Positions 8,846 to 17,561 are shown, counted from the stretch's first letter. The stretch: 47,862 bases of DNA from Dialister succinatiphilus YIT 11850 (GCF_000242435.1 NZ_JH591188.1:64845-112706); one strand, 5' to 3'. Program-made: numbers and translations. Notes: generated from the sequence alone by a model not told the origin.

Positions 8846-9889
8846 ATGAATTTCAAAAAAGTATTTGCCATGATTCTGGCAGGGCTGATGGCTTTGACCG
8901 TTTCCCTGTCTTTTGCAGGCTGCGGAAGCAGCTCTGGCGGGTCATCGTCCGGCGGGGAGAAGAAGCCGGTGAAGGTGTCCCTGGCCATGCTCAGGCTCAC
9001 CAGCAGCGCACCGCTTTTTATTGCCATGGATAAGGGCTATTTCAAGGAAGAGGGCATTGAAATCGATCCCCAGTGGTTCGATGCAGCCCAGCCCATTGCG
9101 GTGGCCACCGCTTCTTCCAAGGTAGATGTAGGCGCCACCGGTATTACGGCAGGCCTGTACAATATGGCCGCTAAGGGACAGAAACTTTACATTGTGGCTG
9201 ATAAAGGCCGGGAAGAAAAGGGATATTCCTCCTCTGCGCTTCTGGCTTCTTCTGCAGAATATGACAATGGCCTTACTTCCATTGAAGCGCTGAAAGGAAA
9301 ACGGGTGGGCATTACCCAGAAAGGCTCCACCTTCCACTACATGCTGGGACGGATGCTGGAATCCAAAGGCCTGACCCTGGACGATGTGACCATTGTGCCC
9401 CTGGGCAAGCTGTCCGCTGTCATGGCGGCACTCCAGAGCGGTCAGATCGATGCCTGCATCCTGAATGAACCGAACATTACCAAGGTCAAGAATGAAGGCT
9501 ACGGAAAGGAAATCACCCAGGTGAGCGCCGTGATGCCTTACCAGACCAGCGGTATTTTCTACTCCCCGGAATTTGCCAAGAATAAGGACGCTGCGGTCCG
9601 TTTCATGAAGGCCTACAACAAAGCCTGCAATGAATACTACAATGCCGTGGTGGATAAGAAGGACCCTGCCAAATTGGACGAAGTGGTGAAAATCATTGCC
9701 AAGTACGTGAAGACGCCGGAAGCGGACATCCGTCTGGGCCTGCCCTATGTGGATAAGAACGGCGTGCTCATGGCTGATGATATCAAGACCCAGATCGACT
9801 GGTATTCCTCCCATGGCATGATCGACGGGAAACTGGATGCCAAAGATGTGGTGAATACATCCTTCCTGGAAGAGGCTATGAAGAAATAA
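8846..9889 (+). CDS. ABC importer substrate-binding lipoprotein (NMT1/SsuA/TauA-like)
   Basis: This 347-residue protein has a lipoprotein signal peptide, with a hydrophobic stretch at residues 8-22 and the lipobox LSFAGC placing the lipid-modified Cys at 26, then a Ser/Gly-rich linker. The mature part reads like the type 2 periplasmic-binding fold of the aliphatic sulfonate, taurine, nitrate and thiamine-precursor group (MDKGYFKEEGIEIDPQWF, KGKRVGITQKGSTFHYML, QSGQIDACILNEP). The start at 8846 follows GGAGAATAGAAG and yields a complete signal peptide. It is the likely partner of the ATPase and permease 560 bp downstream, from which it is separated by a terminator and a repeat cluster. The ligand cannot be assigned; sulfonates are only one option. 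Confidence 0.88.
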   Translation: MNFKKVFAMILAGLMALTVSLSFAGCGSSSGGSSSGGEKKPVKVSLAMLRLTSSAPLFIAMDKGYFKEEGIEIDPQWFDAAQPIAVATASSKVDVGATGITAGLYNMAAKGQKLYIVADKGREEKGYSSSALLASSAEYDNGLTSIEALKGKRVGITQKGSTFHYMLGRMLESKGLTLDDVTIVPLGKLSAVMAALQSGQIDACILNEPNITKVKNEGYGKEITQVSAVMPYQTSGIFYSPEFAKNKDAAVRFMKAYNKACNEYYNAVVDKKDPAKLDEVVKIIAKYVKTPEADIRLGLPYVDKNGVLMADDIKTQIDWYSSHGMIDGKLDAKDVVNTSFLEEAMKK

Positions 9890-9893
9890 GGAA

Positions 9894-9922
9894 AAGCGCC
9901 GCGAAACCAGCGGCGCTTCCTT
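9894..9922 (+). terminator. Intrinsic terminator after the binding-protein gene
   Basis: A 9-bp stem (AAGCGCCGC 9894-9902 with GCGGCGCTT 9910-9918) has a 7-base loop and a short pyrimidine-rich tail CCTT. It separates expression of the binding protein from the ATPase and permease genes. Confidence 0.75.
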
Positions 9923-9959
9923 CGTTATGGGGCGCCCTTCCCACAGGCGAAACCGCGCC

Positions 9960-10435
9960 CTTTTTTAAAATCTGCGGCGTCAGCCGCCACCACCCTTTGA
10001 ACCCTCTGAAACCTTTGAACCCTCACACCGCAGGTGTGTCCAAGGGTAAGAAACAAAAATGACACAGGCTGCCGATTGGCGGTCAGGATAGCGATGGGGT
10101 GTCAAATCGGCGCTCTGCCTTGTACACCCTTTGCCTCTTCGAGGCGTTCCCCTCAAGGGGAAACGAGAAGTATGGAGAGGAAAAACAGGGAGTCATATAT
10201 TTCATGTACCATTCCGCAATTTCCCCTTTGGTGGTGAACGCAGAGAGCCAATCACCAGAATGCCTATCATGCCATATGATACAAAAGTCAGATCCGTAAC
10301 GCTGACTTTATAAGCATTGCCCGTAGGGCAATCCACAACCCTCGGGCCAACGGCCCGTCAAACTTACGAACCCTGAGAACCCTCGGGACGAAGTCCCGTC
10401 AACCCTCACACCCGACAGGGCGTGTTATAAAAATA
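9960..10435. repeat. Repeat cluster with second copy of the 300-bp repeat
   Basis: No gene is present. Bases from about 10023 to 10320 repeat 8267-8568 with only scattered differences. After the conserved GTAACGCTGACTTTATAAG core the ATTGCC-CGTAG-GGCAAT hairpin is empty, whereas the first copy carries the 71-bp module there. The shared sequence then continues through GGGCC/GGCCC and GGGAC/GTCCC hairpins in the CCCTC...GTCAA frame. The cluster sits inside what would otherwise be one transporter operon. Confidence 0.87.
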
Positions 10436-10452
10436 TAAAAACGGAGTCATCT

Positions 10453-11241
10453 ATGGAAGTTATTATCGATCAAGTCAGCAAATCCTTCCGGAACGGCAAA
10501 AAGGTCCTGCCGGTATTGGAGGATATCAATATTACCCTGCACAAGGAAGAATTCGTGGCCCTCGTAGGACCCTCGGGCTGCGGAAAGTCGACCCTCCTTA
10601 ATATCTGCGCCGGCCTTCTGTCGCCGGATGCAGGATCCGTCTATTTCACAGGGGAAGATCTGAAAAGCGAGCCCCGGGTATCCATCGTATTTCAGGAGAC
10701 AGGCCTCATGCCCTGGCGGAACGTGTATGACAACATCGCCTTTGGACTGGACGCCGGCCATGTGCTGCCGAAGAAAGAATGGAAAGAGAGAATCGACCAC
10801 TATATTTCCCTGGTAGGCCTTTCAGGCTTTGAGAAATCCTATCCCCATCAGCTGTCCGGCGGCATGAGACAGCGGGTAGGCATTGCCCGGGCCCTGGCCA
10901 TCAATCCGGACCTGCTCCTCATGGACGAACCTTTCTCCGCTCTGGACGCCCAGACCCGCATCATCATGCAGCAGGAACTGGTGGACCTGTGGGAAAAGAC
11001 GCGGCTCACCACCCTTTACGTGACCCACAATATCCAGGAAGCGGTCATGCTGGCGGACCGGGTGGTGCTTCTTTCACGGCGCCCGGGAAAGGTGCGGAAT
11101 ATCCTTTCCATTACCATCCCCCGGGGCGACCGGGAGAAACCGGAACATGCGGAAGAAATCGACCGCCTCACCCGTACCATCTGGGAACATATCAGCAAAG
11201 ACGCCCTGGAGGCGATGACGGAGGTGAATGGCGATGAATAA
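10453..11241 (+). CDS. ABC importer ATP-binding protein (SsuB/TauB-like)
   Basis: This 262-residue ATPase of the nitrate/sulfonate/taurine importer group powers uptake from the cytosolic face. Walker A is GPSGCGKST (39-47), the Q-loop glutamine is Q81 in FQETGLMPW, the signature is LSGGM (134-138) and Walker B is LLLMDE (154-159), followed by SALD and the switch histidine in YVTHN. The start at 10453 is preceded by ACGGAG. It overlaps the permease gene at its 3' end, which points to translational coupling. Upstream lies the repeat cluster rather than the binding-protein gene, so this pair probably has its own promoter. Confidence 0.93.
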   Translation: MEVIIDQVSKSFRNGKKVLPVLEDINITLHKEEFVALVGPSGCGKSTLLNICAGLLSPDAGSVYFTGEDLKSEPRVSIVFQETGLMPWRNVYDNIAFGLDAGHVLPKKEWKERIDHYISLVGLSGFEKSYPHQLSGGMRQRVGIARALAINPDLLLMDEPFSALDAQTRIIMQQELVDLWEKTRLTTLYVTHNIQEAVMLADRVVLLSRRPGKVRNILSITIPRGDREKPEHAEEIDRLTRTIWEHISKDALEAMTEVNGDE

Positions 11242-12028
11242 GTACATGGTTGAAAATAAAATGAAACGGTGGCAGAAAAGTTACAGCCCCGCCGTTTCCC
11301 TGATTTCCGTGGCGGTGCTGCTTCTCATCTGGGAAGGCATCTGCCGGGCAGGGGTGGTGTCATCCCTCTTCCTGCCGCCGCCTACCCTCATAATTTCCGC
11401 TCTGATCGATATGATTCAGGATGGAGAAATCGGCGTCTCCCTGGCGGCCTCCCTGTATCGCATTCTGCTGGGCTTCTTCCTGGGCAGCGCCTTCGGCCTT
11501 CTGGTGGGCCTGGTCACCGGCACCTCCGCCCTGGCGGATCGCATGGCCAACCCCATCGTCAATGCCCTCTACCCCATTCCAAAAATCGCCCTGCTCCCCC
11601 TTTTCATCCTCTGGCTGGGTATCGGTGAAGTATCCAAAGTCACCATCATCGCCCTGGGCGTCTTCTTCCCCGTGGCCATGAATACCTACTCCGGCGTGAA
11701 AAACGTGGACACCCTGCTCATCAAAGTGGCCGTGAGCTTCCATGCCGGCTGGGGCTACACCATGAGAAACGTAGTGCTGCCCTACGCCCTCCCCATGATC
11801 TTCGCCGGCCTCCGCATAGCTTCCGGCACCGCCCTCCTCCTTCTGGTGGCGGCCGAAATGATTGCCGCTGAACAGGGCATCGGCGCCCTGATCCTCCACT
11901 ACGGCGACCTCATGATCACCGAACGCCTCATGGCGGGAGTCATCGTCCTCTCCGTACTGGGCCTCATCTTCAGCCTGTTCCTCCAGTTTCTGGAAAGGAA
12001 ACTGGTGCCCTGGAACCGTAAGGAATAG
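11234..12028 (+). CDS. ABC importer permease (SsuC/TauC-like)
   Basis: This 264-residue inner-membrane permease has about six hydrophobic segments. The coupling loop with the EAA-type signature lies near AVSFHAGWGYTMRNVVLPYALPMIFAGLR, where it meets the ATPase. I prefer the ATG at 11234: the GGAGGTG at 11220-11226 sits 7 bases upstream of it but only 1 base before the alternative ATG at 11228. The gene overlaps the ATPase gene by 8 bases. With the lipoprotein at 8846-9889 it completes an importer of the sulfonate/nitrate/taurine family. A strong terminator follows. Confidence 0.92.
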   Translation: MNKYMVENKMKRWQKSYSPAVSLISVAVLLLIWEGICRAGVVSSLFLPPPTLIISALIDMIQDGEIGVSLAASLYRILLGFFLGSAFGLLVGLVTGTSALADRMANPIVNALYPIPKIALLPLFILWLGIGEVSKVTIIALGVFFPVAMNTYSGVKNVDTLLIKVAVSFHAGWGYTMRNVVLPYALPMIFAGLRIASGTALLLLVAAEMIAAEQGIGALILHYGDLMITERLMAGVIVLSVLGLIFSLFLQFLERKLVPWNRKE

Positions 12029-12053
12029 GAGAAGGAACTTCTTTTCATCTTTG

Positions 12054-12089
12054 AAACGGCATTTCTCTGATAAGGGAAATGCCGTTTTT
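12054..12089 (+). terminator. Intrinsic terminator after the permease gene
   Basis: A 12-bp stem (12054-12065 with 12076-12087) and a 10-base loop are followed by a run of T. It ends the ATPase-permease transcript. Confidence 0.9.
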
Positions 12090-12159
12090 GCATGGAAAAC
12101 AGGGGAGAATTTTATAAGCTCCATGGAATTTACATAAACATTACAAAAGAGCATATTAT

Positions 12160-12199
12160 TTTACAAAATCTATACAAAATACTTATGATATCTAGATAT
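12160..12199 (+). promoter_or_regulatory. Candidate promoter and palindromic operator of the ferric-type importer
   Basis: In an AT-rich 120-base stretch, TTTACA (12160-12165) and TATGAT (12184-12189) are 18 bases apart. A perfect 12-bp palindrome, ATATCTAGATAT (12188-12199), overlaps the -10 and the expected start of transcription. Other weak -10 options (TATACT, TACAAT) lie just downstream, so the exact promoter is uncertain. The palindrome is not a recognisable Fur box. Confidence 0.5.
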
Positions 12200-12321
12200 T
12201 TGATTATACTATGATACAATAAGATTAAAAGCCGGACATAGGGTGTACTGATTGGGGTGCACTTTTTGACGTGAAAAATGGAGAATCTGGCATGTTTCCG
12301 GGACATAAGGAGGCACATAGA

Positions 12322-13377
12322 ATGAAAGGTTTGAAAAAGATGGCGGCCGTACTGGCATGTGCGGCTATTGCGGCAGGTATTTTTGCAGGCTGCGGCGGGG
12401 ATAACAAGAAGGATGACAAGGCGGCAGCAGGGGATAAGGTGCTCACCGTTTATACGGCCCGCAGCGAAAGCTTGAATAATCTGGTCATTCCTGCTTTTGA
12501 AAAGGAAACGGGCATTAAAGTGAATATGATTGTAGCAGGCACAGGTCCTCTGGTGAAACGGGTGGCTTCGGAAAAGGATAACCCTCAGGGCGATGTGCTT
12601 TGGGCTGCCGATCAGACCATGCTGGAATCGCAAAAGGACCTTTTTGAAAAATATGTATCGCCGGAAGATGCCAATATGCTGGATAATGCAAAGAACAAGA
12701 CCGGCTATTTCACTCCTGCCTTTGCAGATCCTACCGTATTTATCGTAAATACGAACCTGGCAGGGGACATGAAGATTGAAGGATTTGACGATCTTCTGAA
12801 TCCCGCGCTGAAGGGAAAGATTGCCTTTGGGGATCCGGCCAATTCCTCTTCGGCCTTCCAGAGCCTTATGGCCATGCTCTATGCCAAGGGAAAGGACGGG
12901 GATCCGTTGTCCCCGGAGGCCTGGGCCTATGTGGATAATTTCATCAAAAACGTGGATGGCAAGTTCCTGAACAGTTCCGGCGCTGTCCATAAAGGGGCCG
13001 CTGATGGAGAATATACCGTGGGTCTTACCTGGGAGGACCCGGCAGCTACCTATGTGAAGAACGGGGCGCCGGTGAAGGTGGTATTCCCGAAGGAAGGGGC
13101 TATTTTCCCGGGGGAATCAGTGGAAATTATCAAAGGCGCCAAGCATATGGAAAATGCTAAAAAGTTTGTAGATTTCATGCTTTCTCAGAAAATCCAGGAG
13201 GAAGCAGGGAAGACGTTGACAGTCCGCCCACTCAGAAAGGGCGTGAAGCTGGCTGATTATATGACGCCCCAGGATCAGATTCATCTGTTTAAGAATTATG
13301 ATGAAGGATGGGTAGCACAGCACAAGAAGGAAATCGTGGCCCTCTGGAACCAGCACTTGGAAAATTCACGGCAGTAA
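12322..13377 (+). CDS. ABC importer substrate-binding lipoprotein, ferric/phosphonate type
   Basis: This 351-residue lipoprotein has a signal peptide whose lipobox IFAGC puts the modified Cys at 24. The mature protein has the type 2 binding fold of the ferric (FbpA/AfuA) and 2-aminoethylphosphonate binding proteins: LTVYTARSESLNNLVIPAF, KETGIKVNMI, GDVLWAADQ, LNPALKGKIAFGDPANSS and NAKKFVDFML. The start at 12322 follows a strong AAGGAGG (12307-12313). The partner ATPase and fused permease follow directly, with only an attenuating hairpin between, a layout that gives more binding protein than transporter. The paired iron-binding tyrosines of classical FbpA could not be confirmed, so iron is the likely but unproven ligand. 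Confidence 0.87.
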   Translation: MKGLKKMAAVLACAAIAAGIFAGCGGDNKKDDKAAAGDKVLTVYTARSESLNNLVIPAFEKETGIKVNMIVAGTGPLVKRVASEKDNPQGDVLWAADQTMLESQKDLFEKYVSPEDANMLDNAKNKTGYFTPAFADPTVFIVNTNLAGDMKIEGFDDLLNPALKGKIAFGDPANSSSAFQSLMAMLYAKGKDGDPLSPEAWAYVDNFIKNVDGKFLNSSGAVHKGAADGEYTVGLTWEDPAATYVKNGAPVKVVFPKEGAIFPGESVEIIKGAKHMENAKKFVDFMLSQKIQEEAGKTLTVRPLRKGVKLADYMTPQDQIHLFKNYDEGWVAQHKKEIVALWNQHLENSRQ

Positions 13378-13396
13378 TGATAAAGCAGACTGAAAA

Positions 13397-13430
13397 AGGG
13401 ACGCAGAAAAATTCTGCGCCCTGTTTTCTT
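13397..13430 (+). terminator. Internal terminator between binding-protein and ATPase genes
   Basis: Stems AGGG (13397-13400) with CCCT (13419-13422) and CGCAGAA (13402-13408) with TTCTGCG (13412-13418), with one bulged A, are followed by GTTTTCTTTC. Partial readthrough would lower ATPase and permease expression relative to the binding protein. Confidence 0.75.
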
Positions 13431-13447
13431 TCATAAAGGAGTTATCT

Positions 13448-14554
13448 ATGAGCGTATCCATTGATATTGACCATGTGGTCAAGAAATATGGCAGCAATAC
13501 AGTGATTAACGGGCTGTCTTTGTCGGTGAAGCCGGGAGAATTTTTTACTCTTCTGGGACCGTCGGGCTGTGGTAAAACCACCCTGCTCCGCATGATTATC
13601 GGGTTTAATTCCATTGAAGGAGGAACCATCTCTGTGGGAGGACGGGTGATGAATGACGTGTCTCCGGATAAGAGAAATATGGGCATGGTTTTCCAGAACT
13701 ATGCCATATTTCCCCATATGTCTGTCAGAGACAATGTGGCCTTTGGCCTTCGTATGCGGAATATCCTGGAAAAGGACATCGAAGAACGAGTGGATCATAT
13801 GCTGAAGGTGGTGAAGATTGACCATTTGAAGGACCGCATGCCGGTGGCCCTTTCCGGCGGACAGCAGCAGCGGGTGGCACTGGCCCGCGCTATTGTCATC
13901 AGGCCGGAGGTGCTGCTCATGGACGAGCCTCTGTCCAATCTGGATGCAAAGCTCCGTATCGAAATGAGAAGCGCCATTAAGCAGATACAGAAGAAGGTGG
14001 ATATTACCACAGTGTATGTAACTCATGACCAGGAAGAGGCACTGGCAGTGTCAGACCGCATTGCGGTCATGAACGGCGGCATTATCCAGCAGATTGGAAA
14101 ACCTGCCGATATTTACAAGCGGCCGGCCAATGTGTTCGTGTCCACATTTATCGGTCTTTCCAATCTTCTTGATGGCAGGGTTCATGGCAGCGGCAGCTCT
14201 CGAAGAGTGTCTTTTGATGGAACATCCTATGAAACGGTGATGGACAATCTGTCGGCAGAAGCGAAGGATAAGGAGCCGGTGATTCTGTCTGTGCGCCCGG
14301 AGGAATTTGATATCCATACAGATGGTGGTACAGCAGGTATTCGCGGGGAAATCGTTTCTTCCATTTTCCTGGGACTCACCACCCACTATTTCATCCATCT
14401 GGAAAACGGAAAGGATATTGAGGTGCTGGAAACCAGGGAGGACCATGATATCATTCCGGACGGTAGTGTCGTGACACTGACAGTAAAACCCCGGTTCATC
14501 AACGTTTTTCATAAGGCATCCGGCACATCCTTGATTGAAGGTGAACCATCATGA
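13448..14554 (+). CDS. ABC importer ATP-binding protein with TOBE domain (FbpC/PotA-like)
   Basis: This 368-residue ATPase carries Walker A GPSGCGKTT (37-45), Q83 in VFQNYAIFPH, the signature LSGGQ (135-139), Walker B VLLMDE (155-160), SNLDAKLR and the switch His in YVTHDQEEAL. Residues from about 285 form a TOBE-like regulatory domain, as in ferric, spermidine and molybdate importers. The start follows AAAGGAG. Its stop overlaps the permease start in an ATGA arrangement, so the two are translationally coupled. The context of binding protein, TOBE ATPase and double permease matches Fbp/Sfu-type ferric uptake best. Confidence 0.93.
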   Translation: MSVSIDIDHVVKKYGSNTVINGLSLSVKPGEFFTLLGPSGCGKTTLLRMIIGFNSIEGGTISVGGRVMNDVSPDKRNMGMVFQNYAIFPHMSVRDNVAFGLRMRNILEKDIEERVDHMLKVVKIDHLKDRMPVALSGGQQQRVALARAIVIRPEVLLMDEPLSNLDAKLRIEMRSAIKQIQKKVDITTVYVTHDQEEALAVSDRIAVMNGGIIQQIGKPADIYKRPANVFVSTFIGLSNLLDGRVHGSGSSRRVSFDGTSYETVMDNLSAEAKDKEPVILSVRPEEFDIHTDGGTAGIRGEIVSSIFLGLTTHYFIHLENGKDIEVLETREDHDIIPDGSVVTLTVKPRFINVFHKASGTSLIEGEPS

Positions 14555-16203
14555 AGAAAAAACTGACCCTGTGGGACCTGTTCAGTGTCATGATTTTTGC
14601 ATTCTTTGCTCTCTTCATCCTCTATCCGCTCTTCCTCATCCTGTACAAGAGCGTCATTTCCGGGGATACCGGTGCCTTTTCGCTGCAGTACTTTGCCCAT
14701 TTCTTTGCAAAGAAATTTTACTGGGGCACCATGATTAATTCCCTGAAGGTAACGGTGGTTTCTACGGCTCTGGCGGCAGCGCTGGGACTTCCGCTGGCAT
14801 ACCTCATGGGTCGGCTGAAAATCAGGGGAAGCAGTTTCCTTAACATACTGATTGTCATCGCCTACTTGTCGCCGCCATTTATCGGAGCCTATGCCTGGAT
14901 ACAGCTTCTGGGAAGAAATGGCGTCATTACCCAGTTTCTGAACCATATGCTGGGTACCCATTTCGGCGGGGTGTATGGCTTCGCCGGCATTGTCCTTGTT
15001 TTCACGCTCCAGTCTTTCCCTCTTGTTTACATTTATGTATCGGGAGCATTGAAAAGTCTGGATAATTCACTGAATGAAGCGGCGGAAAGTCTTGGCTGTG
15101 GAAAGGCTGGCCGGATTCGCCGGATTATCATTCCCCTGGTTATGCCTACCCTCCTTGCCAGCTCCATGCTGGTCTTTATGCGGGTATTTGCTGACTTCGG
15201 TACACCCATGCTTATCGGTGAAGGCTATAAAACACTACCTGTGCTCATTTACAACCAGTTCATGGGAGAAGTCGGAGGGGATGACGGCTTTGCGGCAGCT
15301 GTCTGCTGCATCGTTATCGGACTGACCATCGTTATGTTCTTTGTACAGCGTTTCCTGGCCAACCGGAATACCTATGCTATGAATGCGCTGAAGCCCATGG
15401 TGGCAGAAAAGGCGAGGGGAGTAAAGAATCTGCTGGCTCATGCAGTGATTTACCTTGTGGTGGGGCTGGCAGTACTTCCTCAGGCAGTGGTTATCTATAC
15501 CTCCTTCCTGGCATCCAACGGCGGACAGGTATTTACCGGCGGCTTTGCCCTTCAAAGCTATGAAGCCACTCTCTTTGCCAAAGACAATGATGTGATCTGG
15601 CACACTTATTTCCTAGGTCTCTGTGCCATCTGCATCGTTCTTGTGCTGGGCGTTCTCATCGCCTATCTGTCGGTACGGAAGAAGAATCCGCTGAACAGCG
15701 CCTTGGACGTGATTACCATGTTCCCTTTTATCATCCCCGGTTCTGTACTTGGCATTTCCTTCGTATTCGCTTTTAACAAATCGCCGCTGATTCTTACCGG
15801 TACGGCCATCATCATGATTATTTCCTTTGCTATCCGGCGTATGCCCTATACGGTACGCTCCTCCACGGCGGCACTGGGTAATATCAGCCCCTCCATTGAA
15901 GAGGCGGCTGTGTCTCTGGGAGCTTCGGAAATGACCACATTTCGGAAAATCACTATCCCCATGATGGCTCCCGGCGTCCTGTCCGGCGCCATTATGAGCT
16001 GGGTCACCATTATCAGTGAATTGTCATCGTCCATTATCCTTTATACGAATTCCACACAAACACTGACCGTATCTATTTATACGGAAGTCATCCGGGGCAA
16101 TTACGGCAATGCTTCTGCTTATGCCACCATACTTACGGTGACCTCCATCATTTCCCTGCTTCTTTTCTATAAGCTCACAGGGAAGCGGGACGTGTCTCTT
16201 TGA
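14551..16203 (+). CDS. Fused two-domain ABC permease (FbpB/SfuB-like)
   Basis: This 550-residue inner-membrane protein contains two BPD-type permease halves in one chain, with about 12 hydrophobic segments. Each half carries an EAA coupling loop: NEAAESLGCGKAGRIRRIIIP (about 175-195) and EEAAVSLGASEMTTFRKITIP (about 450-470). This two-in-one layout is typical of ferric importers, so one polypeptide supplies the whole channel. The start overlaps the end of the ATPase gene by 4 bases and is preceded by GAAGGTGA. A strong terminator follows within 10 bases. Confidence 0.93.
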   Translation: MKKKLTLWDLFSVMIFAFFALFILYPLFLILYKSVISGDTGAFSLQYFAHFFAKKFYWGTMINSLKVTVVSTALAAALGLPLAYLMGRLKIRGSSFLNILIVIAYLSPPFIGAYAWIQLLGRNGVITQFLNHMLGTHFGGVYGFAGIVLVFTLQSFPLVYIYVSGALKSLDNSLNEAAESLGCGKAGRIRRIIIPLVMPTLLASSMLVFMRVFADFGTPMLIGEGYKTLPVLIYNQFMGEVGGDDGFAAAVCCIVIGLTIVMFFVQRFLANRNTYAMNALKPMVAEKARGVKNLLAHAVIYLVVGLAVLPQAVVIYTSFLASNGGQVFTGGFALQSYEATLFAKDNDVIWHTYFLGLCAICIVLVLGVLIAYLSVRKKNPLNSALDVITMFPFIIPGSVLGISFVFAFNKSPLILTGTAIIMIISFAIRRMPYTVRSSTAALGNISPSIEEAAVSLGASEMTTFRKITIPMMAPGVLSGAIMSWVTIISELSSSIILYTNSTQTLTVSIYTEVIRGNYGNASAYATILTVTSIISLLLFYKLTGKRDVSL

Positions 16204-16209
16204 AAGCGG

Positions 16210-16234
16210 AAAGGCAGGAAGCCCCTGCCTTTTT
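16210..16234 (+). terminator. Intrinsic terminator after the fused permease gene
   Basis: A 9-bp stem (AAAGGCAGG 16210-16218 with CCTGCCTTT 16224-16232), a 5-base loop and a T run, starting six bases after the stop codon. Confidence 0.9.
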
Positions 16235-16235
16235 C

Positions 16236-16244
16236 TGCTATAAT
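16236..16244 (+). promoter_or_regulatory. Extended -10 promoter of deoC
   Basis: TGCTATAAT is a perfect extended -10 element, directly behind the previous terminator and 37 bases before the deoC start. The -35 region would fall in the terminator stem and shows no consensus, which extended -10 promoters tolerate. Confidence 0.65.
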
Positions 16245-16281
16245 GCAGGAAGAAACAGATCACGCAGAAAGGAGCATTTCC

Positions 16282-16932
16282 ATGACTAACGACTTCATCT
16301 TTTCCCATGTGGACCATACCCTTTTGAAAGCCACCGCTGCCTGGCAGGACATTTGCGCTTTATGCGAAGAGGCGGAAAGGTATCACATGGCTTCGGTGTG
16401 CGTCCCCTCCTCTTTTGTGAAGAAAATCCGTGAGCACTTCCCGTCCCTCACTATCTGCACAGTGGTGGGGTTTCCGCTGGGGAACTGCAGCACGGCGGCC
16501 AAAACGGTGGAGGCGGCAGAGGCCATCAGGGATGGTGCCGATGAAATCGACATGGTCATCCACATCGGTGCCCTGAAGGAGGGGAATCTTTCCTACGTGA
16601 CCGGTGAAATCAAAGCTGTGAAGGAGACCATAGGGGACCATATCCTGAAGGTCATCGTGGAGACCTGCTATCTTACGGAAGAAGAAAAAATCGCTGCCTG
16701 CCGCTGTGTCACTGAAGGGGGAGCAGACTATATCAAAACATCCACCGGCTTTGGCAGCGCCGGCGCTGTGTTGTCCGATGTGAAACTCTTCAGGAAAAAC
16801 GTGGGAGAAAAGGTGAAAATCAAAGCCGCCGGCGGCATCCACAGCAAACAGGAAATGGAAGATTTCCTTAACGCCGGTGCCTCCCGCATCGGCGCCAGCG
16901 GAGCCATTCCGGCACTTCTGGGGAAGGGCTGA
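16282..16932 (+). CDS. deoC: Deoxyribose-phosphate aldolase
   Basis: This 216-residue class I aldolase cleaves 2-deoxyribose 5-phosphate to glyceraldehyde 3-phosphate and acetaldehyde in deoxynucleoside salvage. The Schiff-base lysine is expected at K152 (DYIKTSTGF), the proton-relay acid at D90 (EIDMVI) and the second lysine at K181 (KIKAAGGI). VDHTLLKA and VVGFPLG are also typical. The start at 16282 follows AAAGGAG; an in-frame ATG at 16243 overlaps the promoter. It has its own promoter and terminator, and no other deo gene (deoA, deoB, deoD) is adjacent. Confidence 0.95.
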   Translation: MTNDFIFSHVDHTLLKATAAWQDICALCEEAERYHMASVCVPSSFVKKIREHFPSLTICTVVGFPLGNCSTAAKTVEAAEAIRDGADEIDMVIHIGALKEGNLSYVTGEIKAVKETIGDHILKVIVETCYLTEEEKIAACRCVTEGGADYIKTSTGFGSAGAVLSDVKLFRKNVGEKVKIKAAGGIHSKQEMEDFLNAGASRIGASGAIPALLGKG

Positions 16933-16963
16933 TTCCATGGGGATATAAATGAGGAGATTATAT

Positions 16964-16999
16964 TCCGGCAGACTGCCTTGCGGCAGCTGCCGGATTTTT
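16964..16999 (+). terminator. Intrinsic terminator after deoC
   Basis: TCCGGCAG...CTGCC (from 16964) pairs with GGCAG...CTGCCGGA (to 16994) with one extra A in the left arm, a TTGC loop and a TTTTT tail. Confidence 0.8.
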
Positions 17000-17029
17000 G
17001 CGGCCCGGTCCCCAAAGGCCGATAAGGGA

Positions 17030-17440
17030 CTATAAATTGCGGCGAAGCCGCCACCACCACCCTCGGCCCAAAGGGCCGTCAAACCTAAGAACCTTTTCCC
17101 GAATCTTCCCGCCGACTGGTATTTACTACCGTTTGTCTCATGCCTGTCATGCACCGAGATTCTTCGCTGGCGCTTAGAATGACTGTGAGGGCGGGAAGAC
17201 AATTCCGTAGCGCTGCTGCCGAGAGGCGGCTATATACTCATCGACGCCAAAGGCGTCGATACCACAATCCTCGCCCCTAAAGGGGAAACGACTCACTATG
17301 ATTTGTGCGTCGCTTTGCTCCTTCAAATCATGTTCGCTGTGCACGCCAACGGCGCTGTCAAACTTAAGAACCCTCCGGCCGCAGGCCGGTCAATCCTAAG
17401 AACCTTTTTACACAACCTTTTTACACAACCTGCGGCGAAG
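17030..17440. repeat. Palindromic repeat cluster with 70-bp module
   Basis: No gene is credible. The stretch has GGCCC/GGGCC units, a fragment near 17140-17190 (CACCGAGATTCTTCGCTGG and GAATGAC) reminiscent of the module at 41.3 kb, and a GACGCC/GGCGTC hairpin near 17240. A copy of the hairpin module lies at 17275-17344 with arms ATGATTTG (17298-17305) and CAAATCAT (17324-17331). Here the module sits in a CCTCG...CGCTGTC hairpin rather than in ATTGCC/GGCAAT. A CCGGCC/GGCCGG unit follows. Confidence 0.82.
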
Positions 17441-17463
17441 CCGCGCCCCCTCATAATTCCCCT

Positions 17464-17492
17464 TTTCAAAAGAGCGGTATCTGGATTATAAT
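17464..17492 (+). promoter_or_regulatory. Promoter of the SAP-domain gene
   Basis: TTTCAA (17464-17469) and TATAAT (17487-17492) are 17 bases apart, placing the transcript start about 60 bases before the start codon. Confidence 0.65.
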
Positions 17493-17561
17493 TAAGAATG
17501 GAAAATTAGGGTACGCAGGGAATGACCATTCTCCCGCGCCGGTCCGGAAAGGAGGGACATC

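Noticed and set aside
12160-12220. Fur box upstream of the ferric-type importer
   Set aside because: The AT-rich stretch lacks a good match to the 19-bp GATAATGATTATCATTATC pattern; only the ATATCTAGATAT palindrome is supported.
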